DNA from: Bacillota bacterium
Lineage (GTDB): Bacteria > Bacillota > Clostridia > Saccharofermentanales > Fastidiosipilaceae
DNA length: 64,000 bases
Assembly (NCBI GenBank): GCA_023420115.1
Contig: JAEZWR010000031.1
Location: forward strand, 1 to 64,000
Reading direction: 5' to 3'
The first letter of the stretch is position 1; every line of letters starts with the position of its first letter. Under the pieces are notes generated by a model. That model was not told the DNA's origin, made no database searches, and saw nothing but the letters and a program-made list of their open reading frames with translations. The position numbers were made by a program, and so were the translations under genes. Of the stretch, positions 18,079-25,422 are shown piece after piece.

Positions 18079-18099
18079 TATTAGATTAAGTTAACTGAC

Positions 18100-18126
18100 G
18101 GGATAAATATATTAAATTTTTATCCC
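18100..18126 (+). terminator. Hairpin after the M23 gene, weak terminator
   Basis: GGGATAAA and TTTATCCC pair around an 11-base AT loop, 22 bases past the stop codon. The following ATTTG is a poor T-run, so termination here would be partial. Confidence 0.5.
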
Positions 18127-18133
18127 ATTTGTG

Positions 18134-18162
18134 TTGACAGCTACAGGATTAGCTTGTATTAT
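18134..18162 (+). promoter_or_regulatory. Consensus promoter of the tRNA cluster
   Basis: TTGACA and TATTAT are separated by exactly 17 bases. The predicted start lies about 10 bases before the first tRNA. This is the strongest-looking promoter in the window. Confidence 0.8.
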
Positions 18163-18176
18163 ATACAAGCTAATCT
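18148..18176. repeat. Perfect 13-bp inverted repeat over the tRNA promoter -10
   Basis: GATTAGCTTGTAT and ATACAAGCTAATC flank the spacer TAT and are followed by TTTT. It can act as a terminator for transcripts coming from ftsX/M23, as an operator, or both, because it covers the -10 box and start site of the tRNA promoter. Confidence 0.7.
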
Positions 18177-18179
18177 TTT

Positions 18180-18251
18180 GCGGGATTAACTCAGTGGTAG
18201 AGTGTCACCTTGCCAAGGTGAAAGTCGCGAGTTCGAATCTCGTATCCCGCT
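18180..18251 (+). tRNA. tRNA-Gly (GCC)
   Basis: The acceptor pair GCGGGAT/ATCCCGC closes a standard cloverleaf with T-loop GTTCGAATC and anticodon GCC in TTGCCAA. The 3' CCA is not encoded. It is identical to the copy at 18348. Confidence 0.95.
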
Positions 18252-18258
18252 TCATTTT

Positions 18259-18329
<71 letters not shown>

Positions 18330-18347
18330 TTTTATTAATATAATCCT

Positions 18348-18419
18348 GCGGGATTAACTCAGTGGTAGAGTGTCACCTTGCCAAGGTGAAAGTCGCGAGT
18401 TCGAATCTCGTATCCCGCT
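18348..18419 (+). tRNA. tRNA-Gly (GCC), second identical copy
   Basis: Base-for-base the same as the tRNA-Gly at 18180. The pair flanks tRNA-Cys, which indicates a local duplication and allows loss of the Cys gene by recombination. An intrinsic terminator follows. Confidence 0.95.
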
Positions 18420-18423
18420 CGGA

Positions 18424-18449
18424 AGAACAGCAGTTGCTGTTCTTTTTTT
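18424..18449 (+). terminator. Terminator of the tRNA cluster
   Basis: AGAACAGCA and TGCTGTTCT form a near loop-less stem followed by seven T. Confidence 0.9.
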
Positions 18450-18530
18450 ATTTTTAGTAAAAGAGTCACAAAAAGTAAATAAGTATATAATTAGACATAG
18501 TAAATATTGGCGGGAGTGATTATTTAAATA

Positions 18531-19694
18531 ATGGTAGAAGTTGATAGAAAGAAAAGTTTTATTGATGAATATCTTACTTTTACTTGTGATTTGTCGGATA
18601 AGGTGAATGAATTGATTGAGAATGACATCTCAAATAATGGAAGTAACTATACTGCATTGGATCTGACTAATGAAAATTTCTATTCTAATATATTTAATTA
18701 TATAGAGGATAAGGAGTATTATCTGGAATTAAAGGATAGATTCTCTACATTTGGACTGACAGAGCAAAGAGATATTATATGTACTTTAATTAATGATGAT
18801 CCATATTCTTTTATTATTGGCTGGCATAAGGAAAAGTTAGATTTAAAAGCTTATGATTTTTTATTTGGCGAATTGGAGCTTTTATTACGCAATTTGCTTA
18901 AGCTGATTTCGTCTAATAATTATGATAATGATAGACAAATACAAGTAACACAACTTGATAGAGAGATAAATTATTTTCGCGAATTATTATCTGACATTAA
19001 TGATGAAACCTGTAATAAGATTCTTTCACGGGAGCTATTTTCTTTAATTTTATTTTTAGCAATTTTGGATGTTAGGCTTGATATTTTATATGAATTTGAT
19101 TTTAGTAATCCCTTTATTTTGCTTAGGAAGAGAGTATATAGGGATATATTAGGATATATTTATGAGATACTTCAATATTTACTAGGAAAAGTTTTTTCAA
19201 CTGACGATTTTGAAATTAGAGCAAGTTATTTCAACTCAATTCTAGATTGTATAGAAAATGATAGTAAATTGGAAAAAATAGCGGGGGATGCGGAGATTGC
19301 CATTAGTCCAATATTTATAGAAGCAAATATGAGTTCCAATTCTGGTGTATTAACTGATTCAAATATAAATTCTTTTGATGAGTTTATAGAAAGAATTAGT
19401 GATGAATATATTTCTGACATTGATTTGGTGTTTTTGCTTAATCTTAGTGAAATAGTCCATAATTGTACTATGAATAAGAAAAATATAGACTCACCTTTTG
19501 TAATAAAAGAAGGAATCTATAATACGAAACTTGATGAGATGATTAATAAAAAGTTAGATATATACATTTCTAATGGGTCTAGATCAAAGAAAAAAATTAT
19601 TTCCACAGAAATTCAGGGAATTTTATCTTTTATGAAAAGGTATGACTATAAGTCCTGCGATAAAATTACTGAGAGAATAAAGAAGATTTTATAA
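18531..19694 (+). CDS. Hypothetical acidic, mostly helical protein
   Basis: A 387-aa protein I do not recognise. It has no signal peptide or clear membrane segment. The composition is rich in Asp, Glu, Ile, Leu and Asn, with long amphipathic helices suggested by LLLRNLLKLISSN and YEILQYLLGKVF. No catalytic motif is visible. GGGAG lies 14 bases before ATG 18531, a long spacing, so the start is uncertain. It stands alone between the tRNA cluster and hprK. The long intact frame and spacing support a real gene. Confidence 0.6.
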   Translation: MVEVDRKKSFIDEYLTFTCDLSDKVNELIENDISNNGSNYTALDLTNENFYSNIFNYIEDKEYYLELKDRFSTFGLTEQRDIICTLINDDPYSFIIGWHKEKLDLKAYDFLFGELELLLRNLLKLISSNNYDNDRQIQVTQLDREINYFRELLSDINDETCNKILSRELFSLILFLAILDVRLDILYEFDFSNPFILLRKRVYRDILGYIYEILQYLLGKVFSTDDFEIRASYFNSILDCIENDSKLEKIAGDAEIAISPIFIEANMSSNSGVLTDSNINSFDEFIERISDEYISDIDLVFLLNLSEIVHNCTMNKKNIDSPFVIKEGIYNTKLDEMINKKLDIYISNGSRSKKKIISTEIQGILSFMKRYDYKSCDKITERIKKIL

Positions 19695-19797
19695 GTAATA
19701 AAGATGAAATAGCATCATTATCACTTATTGAAAAGTATGTGGGCTTTATTGGTTATTATATTTATATATTTAGGAACAAGGTATAAAAAGAGGGTGT

Positions 19798-20715
19798 ATG
19801 GGAAACGTAACTCTAAAGTCAATAATAGATGACTTTAAACTTGAAGAAATAAGTGATTATGGGAATTCAGAAAATATTTTGATCGGTGTTGCTGACGTAA
19901 CAAGACCGGGGCTCCAATTGGCTGGTTATTTTGATCACTTTGGCGCTGACCGTATACAATTGGTTGGCAACATGGAAATGGCATATTTATCGAGATTGAG
20001 TCCGCAAGAACGCAAACAGAGGATAGAGCAGCTCTTTGCTCGCAACATTCCATGCTTAATTATATCTAGAAATCATCATATATATCCTGAAATTTTGGAA
20101 GCTTCGAAAAAATATCAAATAGCATTATTAAGAACCGCAGAAGCTACTAGCACCTTTATGTCGAGCTTGATTAAGCATTTGAATGTTGAACTTGCTCCAA
20201 GTACGACCTTACATGGTGTTTTAGTTGAAATTTATGGTGAGGGTGTACTCATTTTGGGTGAGAGTGGTGTTGGTAAGTCAGAAACGGCAATGGAGATTGT
20301 AAAGAGAGGTCATAGATTAATAGCTGATGACCTTGTTGAAGTAAGAAAAGTTTCAGACACTACCTTGCTAGGAAGAGCTCCAGAAATCATAAGGCATCTT
20401 ATTGAAATTAGGGGAATTGGAATCGTAGATGTAAAGGAACTTTATGGTGTATCTTCTGTTAAGCTTCAAGATTCTATCAATTTTGTTATTAATCTTGAAC
20501 TTTGGGATGAAAATAAAATATATGAGAGATTAGGAGTGAAGGAAGAGAATACAGAGATTCTTGGAATACAAATCCCATCTATTACGATACCAGTAAGACC
20601 GGGTAGAAACCTAGCTATTATTGCTGAAGTTGCAGCTATTAATTTTAGGCAGAAACAGATGGGATACAATGCAGCGACTGCTTTGACTGAAAGGCTTTTT
20701 AAAAAGAAATCTTAA
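19798..20715 (+). CDS. hprK: HPr kinase/phosphorylase
   Basis: A 305-aa bifunctional enzyme that phosphorylates HPr on Ser46 and removes that phosphate, setting carbon catabolite repression. The N-terminal domain has ITRPGLQLAGYFDHF-like sequence (VTRPGLQLAGYFDHF). The P-loop is GESGVGKSE near 153-161, followed by RLIADDLVEV and the signature EIRGIGIVDVKELYG. It leads the hprK-murB-whiA operon, with one base between it and murB. Its presence makes a CcpA-type control of sugar genes likely in this organism. Confidence 0.96.
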   Translation: MGNVTLKSIIDDFKLEEISDYGNSENILIGVADVTRPGLQLAGYFDHFGADRIQLVGNMEMAYLSRLSPQERKQRIEQLFARNIPCLIISRNHHIYPEILEASKKYQIALLRTAEATSTFMSSLIKHLNVELAPSTTLHGVLVEIYGEGVLILGESGVGKSETAMEIVKRGHRLIADDLVEVRKVSDTTLLGRAPEIIRHLIEIRGIGIVDVKELYGVSSVKLQDSINFVINLELWDENKIYERLGVKEENTEILGIQIPSITIPVRPGRNLAIIAEVAAINFRQKQMGYNAATALTERLFKKKS

Positions 20716-20716
20716 T

Positions 20717-21763
20717 ATGAATACTGAACATAATTATGAACTTTATCAAAAAAAAATAGAAACTTTGCTCCATGAATATCCTGAATTAAAAAAGGATGAG
20801 AAGATGTCTGCTCATTGTTCATTTTTGATTGGAGGAACTGCAGACTTATTTTATGAAGTTGAAAATCTCGAGAAACTTATCAAACTTTTGAAAAGAGCCA
20901 AAGATTTAGATATACCTATTCAAATTTTAGGCAAGGGATCTAATGTTCTAATATCTGATAAAGGTATAAGGGGTTTGGTCTGTGTGTTTGCGAAAAATTA
21001 TGCAAAAATCAATTTACTTACAGCATCTGAAGCAGCAAAAAAGAATTTGACAGTTCTTTCAGTAAAAAAGGAAAATGAGGCACTTTCTTCTATGCCAGAT
21101 GTCTGCGATGATGTATATTTTATCGAGGCTGAGTCTGGGATTAGTTTAGCAGCTGTGGCTGAATTTGCAGCACAGAATAGTCTTACTGGTCTTGAGTTTG
21201 CCAGAGGTATTCCTGGTTCACTTGGTGGAGCTTTGTACATGAATGCTGGAGCATATGGCGATATGATGCAGGATATCGTAAGTAGAACTAGAGTGCTAAC
21301 TGAGAATTTAGAAATAGTTGATATAGACTATGAAAATCATGAATTTGCTTATCGCGAGAGTGTTTTTTCAAAGCGGAATTATATTATTCTTTCTTCATAT
21401 CTGTGTTTACGCAAAGGTGACTATGAAAAAATTATTGCTAGAATGGCTGAGCTTGCCAAGCGTAGGAGAGATAGCCAACCTTTAGAATATCCTAGTGCTG
21501 GTTCAGTTTTTAAGAGGCCTGAGGGGTATTATGCAGGTAAACTTATTATGGACTCTGGTCTGAAAGGTAGTAGTGTCGGTGGGGCTGAGGTATCGACGAA
21601 GCACGCTGGCTTTATTATTAATAAAAATAAACAAGCTAGTGCAGAGGATGTTCTACAACTTATAAAAAAAGTGCAAGAAACTGTTTATAGTAAGTATTCT
21701 GTGCGACTTGAGAGGGAATTGCGCCTGATAGGTGATTTTGACGGAAAAGAGGCTGAGGTTTGA
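20717..21763 (+). CDS. murB: UDP-N-acetylenolpyruvoylglucosamine reductase
   Basis: FAD enzyme that reduces the MurA product to UDP-MurNAc. The FAD-binding part has ILGKGSNVLISDKGIRG and GLEFARGIPGSLGGALYMNAG. The catalytic Ser is in PSAGSVFKRP, and GLKGSSVGGAEVSTKHAGF is the C-terminal signature. At 348 aa it is longer than the usual 300; about 40 extra residues lie between the two FAD motifs (residues about 95-135). It begins one base after hprK and its stop overlaps the whiA start. Confidence 0.95.
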   Translation: MNTEHNYELYQKKIETLLHEYPELKKDEKMSAHCSFLIGGTADLFYEVENLEKLIKLLKRAKDLDIPIQILGKGSNVLISDKGIRGLVCVFAKNYAKINLLTASEAAKKNLTVLSVKKENEALSSMPDVCDDVYFIEAESGISLAAVAEFAAQNSLTGLEFARGIPGSLGGALYMNAGAYGDMMQDIVSRTRVLTENLEIVDIDYENHEFAYRESVFSKRNYIILSSYLCLRKGDYEKIIARMAELAKRRRDSQPLEYPSAGSVFKRPEGYYAGKLIMDSGLKGSSVGGAEVSTKHAGFIINKNKQASAEDVLQLIKKVQETVYSKYSVRLERELRLIGDFDGKEAEV

Positions 21764-22806
21764 CTTTTTCATTCCAGGTTAAAGATGAAGTTGTTTCTGT
21801 CTTGAATTTGACATTGGATTGCATGCTAGGAGATGTATGTTTACCCGATGATTTTGATATGCCTGAAGATGAAAAGAATTTTGAAAAATCCTCATTACTT
21901 GCCGAAGCGGATATGAGCTTGGATGAGATATTCAATCCGGAGGTGGTTTTGTATGCTATTGTTGTAGCGCAAATGAATGTGAATAGGAACAAAATATCTT
22001 TTCAAACGACGAATTATTCCCTAGTTAACTTATTGAATCGCACATTTGAGGCTATGTTTGGGCATGAGCTATTAATTGAAGAAACAAAGGATCTATACAA
22101 AGTAAAGTGTCGAAGTAAAGAAGATCTGGATAGGCTTTTTAGAAGGATAAATAATGAACTGTCATTTGATATTGATAATGTTCAGGCAAGTCTCGATTTT
22201 TCAGACTTAGACGAAGTTGATAAACGCGCTATACTCCAAGCTGTATTTTTAGGAGGAGGCTCTATCGCCGATCCTAGTAGAAAGTTTAGTATTGAGATCA
22301 TAATTAAAAGGTCATCTTTTGCAAAAGCCCTCCAGGCTTTGTTAACGGAGATGGAAATAAATCACTCTTGTCAAATAAAAAAAGGGAATAGATTTATATA
22401 TATTCGAGGCGCTGATGATATATCTAAATATCTAGGTATACTTGGGGCACAGCAAACCTTATTAAGTTTTGAGTCTTTGAGGATTGAGAAAGAATTAAGA
22501 AATAGTATTAACCGTGCAGTAAATTGTGACAAGGCAAATGTATCTCGTTTAGTTAGAGCTTCCAGTCGGCAGATAGCGGCGATATCTTTCTTAGAAGAAA
22601 AGGGGATTCTTGATACTCTTTCAGAAGAGGTAAGAGTGGTGGCAAGAATTAGAAAAGATTTTCCAGAGCTTTCTTTGAATGATTTATCGGCGGAATTACC
22701 ATCAGAATTTAGGCTTAGTCGAAGTGCTTTGATGAGAAGACTTAATTATTTAACCAAAACAGCAGAGAAGCATGGCTATGTTATTAGGGATGATAGTAGA
22801 ACATAG
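21760..22806 (+). CDS. whiA: DNA-binding protein WhiA
   Basis: A 348-aa WhiA: an N-terminal LAGLIDADG-like domain (AVFLGGGSIADPSRKFSIEI) and a C-terminal helix-turn-helix region (NDLSAELPSEFRLSRSALMRR). WhiA influences cell division, FtsZ ring formation and chromosome segregation. The TTG start overlaps the murB stop as TTGA. An acidic insert of about 30 residues (residues about 23-52) interrupts the N terminus. In most Bacillota rapZ and yvcK lie between murB and whiA; here both are missing. Confidence 0.92.
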   Translation: MTFSFQVKDEVVSVLNLTLDCMLGDVCLPDDFDMPEDEKNFEKSSLLAEADMSLDEIFNPEVVLYAIVVAQMNVNRNKISFQTTNYSLVNLLNRTFEAMFGHELLIEETKDLYKVKCRSKEDLDRLFRRINNELSFDIDNVQASLDFSDLDEVDKRAILQAVFLGGGSIADPSRKFSIEIIIKRSSFAKALQALLTEMEINHSCQIKKGNRFIYIRGADDISKYLGILGAQQTLLSFESLRIEKELRNSINRAVNCDKANVSRLVRASSRQIAAISFLEEKGILDTLSEEVRVVARIRKDFPELSLNDLSAELPSEFRLSRSALMRRLNYLTKTAEKHGYVIRDDSRT

Positions 22807-22970
22807 AAAATCATAGTAAATCACAAAAGATCATAGTAAATGATAGTATATGATGAGTGATAAGTATAATATGGATGTAAATGACAATTTGTCTTGTTAT
22901 TAAAGGCCGTGTAGTAATATAATTTATATCCATTTAGACTGAAATGATATTTAGAAAAGAGCTTACTTTG

Positions 22971-23465
22971 ATGGGATTCGAAATAGTTTTGCATGAACCC
23001 GAAATACCAGCAAATACTGGAAATATAGCTAGAACTTGTGTGGCACTAGGCTTACCCTTACACTTGATTGAACCATTGGGATTCTCAATTGATGATAAAA
23101 AGGTTAAGAGAGCGGGCTTAGATTATTGGTTCGATTTAGATTTAAGTTTATGGTCTAATATAGATGATTTTTTACGTGAACATGAAGGTAGACCTATTTA
23201 TTATTTGAGTACAAAGTCAGACAGGACATATAGTGACGTTGTTTTTCCAGAAGGTTCAATTTTTATTTTTGGTAAAGAGACAAAGGGTTTACCGGAATCA
23301 CTTATGATGGCTCATCCAGAACGCATGATTAGGATTCCGATGACTGAAGGTAGCAGATCATTAAATCTCAGTAATTCAGTTGCGATTGTAGCCTATGAGG
23401 CTATGAGACAGCAGGGGTTTAAGGGTCTTTGTACTAGGGGTAAGTTGGCAGGTAATCAACGTTAG
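22971..23465 (+). CDS. trmL: tRNA (cytidine/uridine-34-2'-O)-methyltransferase TrmL
   Basis: A 164-aa SpoU-type SPOUT methyltransferase acting on the wobble base of leucine tRNAs. Motifs are EPEIPANTGNIARTC at the N terminus, FGKETKGLP in the middle and the knot region RIPMTEGSRSLNLSNSVAIVAYEA. I place the start at ATG 22971 because the protein then begins at the family start (MGFEIVLHEPEIP); the in-frame ATG at 22944 has no ribosome site and would add nine residues. Confidence 0.93.
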   Translation: MGFEIVLHEPEIPANTGNIARTCVALGLPLHLIEPLGFSIDDKKVKRAGLDYWFDLDLSLWSNIDDFLREHEGRPIYYLSTKSDRTYSDVVFPEGSIFIFGKETKGLPESLMMAHPERMIRIPMTEGSRSLNLSNSVAIVAYEAMRQQGFKGLCTRGKLAGNQR

Positions 23466-23574
23466 TTAAGTGCTTATTTAGACTGATATTTTGTAGTATA
23501 AAAATTTTATAAATTATAATTGGTAAATTAAGAGCTGATATGTGGAATGGTACACAGCTAGGCGGAGGAATAAA

Positions 23575-24870
23575 ATGATAGATGTTCAGAGATTGAGAGA
23601 AGAACCAGAAAAAGTTCGTGAACTATTATTGCGAAAAGGATATGAGCTAAATCTTAATGAGTTTGTGTCTTTGGATAGCAAGAGAAAAGAATTGATACAG
23701 GAGACTGAGAAACTCAAGGCTGTTAGAAATAAGGTTTCGGCTGAAATACCTCAACTTAAGAAAAGGGGAGAGGATGTCAGTGATACTTTAAAAGAAATGA
23801 AAGAGCTTGGCGAAAAAGTTAAAGAGCTTGATGCGAGATTACAACAGATTGAGAAAGAAAGAGATGATTTCTTAGCTGCAATTCCAAACTTGCCAGATGA
23901 AGATCTTCTTCCAGGTGATAAAGAAAATAACCGGGTTGTCAGAGTTTGTGGCGAAGAAGTGAAATTCGATTTTACACCTAAACATCATGTTGATTTAGCG
24001 GAATCCCTTAATATTATTGATTACACTAGAGGAGCAAAAATTGCGGGTAGTGGGCATTGGATATATCGAGGAGATGGCGCAAGATTAGAATGGGCACTGT
24101 TAAACTATTTCATTAGCACACATCTCAGAGATAATTACGAGATGATCTTACCACCTCATCTCCTAAACTATAGAAGTGGATATACAGCAGGTCAGTTCCC
24201 AAAGTTTAAAGAAGACGTATTTTGGATAGATGCATCTGATGCTGATGAAGATAAAGAGAAACGCTCATTTTTACTCCCAACTGCAGAAACTGCACTAGTT
24301 AATCTTTATCGAGATGAAATTTTAGAAGAAGATGACCTACCTAAAAAGTTGTTTGCATTCACTCCATGCTACAGAAGAGAAGCTGGAAGTTATCGTGCTG
24401 ATGAACGTGGAATGGTTAGAGGACACCAGTTTGATAAAATTGAACTTTTCCAATATTGTTTACCAGAACAGTCGGATCAAGCCTTTGAGGAATTAGTTAA
24501 CAAAGCTAGTGAGCTGGTTGAGGGCTTAGGACTCTATTTTAGAGTATCTAAACTAGCTGCTGGTGATTGCTCTGCTTCAATGGCAAGAACAAGTGATATA
24601 GAAATATATATTCCGAGTATGGGTGGATTTAAAGAGGTTAGTTCAATTTCTAATGCTAGAGATTATCAGGCTAGAAGAGGAATGATGCGTTTCAGAAGAA
24701 AAGAAAGTGGAAAGCTAGAGTATCTACATACTCTAAATGCATCTGGCTTAGCTACGAGCAGAGTCTTTCCTGCAATACTAGAGCAAAATCAGACTGCAGA
24801 TGGAAAAATAAAGATCCCCGAAGTTCTTGTACCATTTATGGGCGGTCAAGAGTATATTGAGCGTAGATAA
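23575..24870 (+). CDS. serS: Serine--tRNA ligase
   Basis: A 431-aa class II synthetase. The N-terminal tRNA-binding coiled coil spans about 30-105. Motif 2 is CYRREAGSYRADERGMVRGHQF and is cited here only by its key residues R-R-E-A-G and the R-G-H-Q-F end. Motif 3 is in NASGLATSRVFPAILEQNQ. ATG 23575 has GGAGGA five bases upstream and gives the usual N terminus MIDVQRLREEPEKV, so an earlier in-frame ATG is not used. No T-box leader is seen upstream. Confidence 0.95.
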   Translation: MIDVQRLREEPEKVRELLLRKGYELNLNEFVSLDSKRKELIQETEKLKAVRNKVSAEIPQLKKRGEDVSDTLKEMKELGEKVKELDARLQQIEKERDDFLAAIPNLPDEDLLPGDKENNRVVRVCGEEVKFDFTPKHHVDLAESLNIIDYTRGAKIAGSGHWIYRGDGARLEWALLNYFISTHLRDNYEMILPPHLLNYRSGYTAGQFPKFKEDVFWIDASDADEDKEKRSFLLPTAETALVNLYRDEILEEDDLPKKLFAFTPCYRREAGSYRADERGMVRGHQFDKIELFQYCLPEQSDQAFEELVNKASELVEGLGLYFRVSKLAAGDCSASMARTSDIEIYIPSMGGFKEVSSISNARDYQARRGMMRFRRKESGKLEYLHTLNASGLATSRVFPAILEQNQTADGKIKIPEVLVPFMGGQEYIERR

Positions 24871-24998
24871 AAAGACTTGTCATATTGGGGTATATATATC
24901 TATTTTAATCAAATTCGTATGTTAATTTAGGGACGAATAACAATCTCTAATAATGTAGAAGAATGACTACTATTGGATTGTAATATATTACTTAAATT

Positions 24999-25042
24999 GA
25001 GACTGCCATTTACTCAAATTGAGTGAATGGCAGTCTCTTTAT
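24999..25042 (+). terminator. Strong terminator after serS
   Basis: GAGACTGCCATT-TACTCAA pairs with TTGAGTGAATGGCAGTCTC in a stem of about 18 bp and is followed by TTTATT. Confidence 0.85.
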
Positions 25043-25116
25043 TGAGTTTGACCAATATTAAAGAACCAATATTAGAGCGAACTGAGATAAATTTTAAGCT
25101 TAATACGGTAATTATC

Positions 25117-25144
25117 TTGAACTGATTTATAATAATGTTATACT
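25117..25144 (+). promoter_or_regulatory. Promoter of the riboswitch-ATPase transcript
   Basis: TTGAAC and TATACT are 16 bases apart. The predicted start falls at about 25150, exactly at the first bases of the structured leader. Confidence 0.6.
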
Positions 25145-25148
25145 TTTA

Positions 25149-25237
25149 GGGTCAACGGGAGTAACTGCCGCTAGAATGGCGGAGATTAATCCAACAGTAC
25201 GGGTAACCTGGATAATCGGAAATAGTGAGACGATGAC
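25149..25237 (+). ncRNA. yybP-ykoY-like (manganese) riboswitch aptamer
   Basis: The leader has the hallmark CGGGAGTAAC near its 5' end, a hairpin CCGC/GCGG, a second hairpin ATCCA...TGGAT holding CAACAGTACGG, and the closing GTGAGAC. GTCA (25151-25154) can pair with TGAC (25234-25237) as P1. Known yybP-ykoY aptamers sense Mn2+ and sit before Mn exporters, including P-type ATPases. The downstream gene is a P-type ATPase. The 3' side of P1 overlaps the terminator stem. The match was made by eye; the second hairpin is not a textbook copy, so it may be a variant. Confidence 0.6.
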
Positions 25238-25262
25238 GCAATATCTGCGTTGCGTCTTTTTT
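25235..25262 (+). terminator. Riboswitch-controlled terminator
   Basis: GACGCAA and TTGCGTC form a stem followed by six T. Bases 25235-25237 are shared with the 3' strand of aptamer P1, giving a simple switch: ligand-bound aptamer blocks the terminator and the ATPase gene is read. Confidence 0.75.
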
Positions 25263-25336
25263 ATTGCCCAATTTTTAATATTACGCATATTGGAGCATTA
25301 TAATTGGTGTTAAATCGCAGATTAATTCAATGAAAA

Positions 25337-25393
25337 GATAGATGTTTATTTACTAGTTGTTTTCTATTTTGGCAAGTAACTAGTTAATCTATC
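25337..25393 (+). repeat. Two-segment hairpin in the ATPase leader
   Basis: GATAGAT/ATCTATC (outer) and ACTAGTT/AACTAGT (inner) nest in one 57-nt structure ending about 20 bases before the ribosome site. It could affect mRNA stability or translation. Confidence 0.5.
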
Positions 25394-25422
25394 AGTTCAA
25401 CTTAAATATACGAGAGGTTTTT

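Noticed and set aside
22807..22860. Two copies of TCATAGTAAAT with a 20-bp period
   Set aside because: Only two imperfect units, in an AT-rich gap; too little to call a repeat array or an operator.
23466..23574. T-box leader before serS
   Set aside because: No T-box core (TGGNACCGCG) or specifier hairpin is seen, and the interval is too short.
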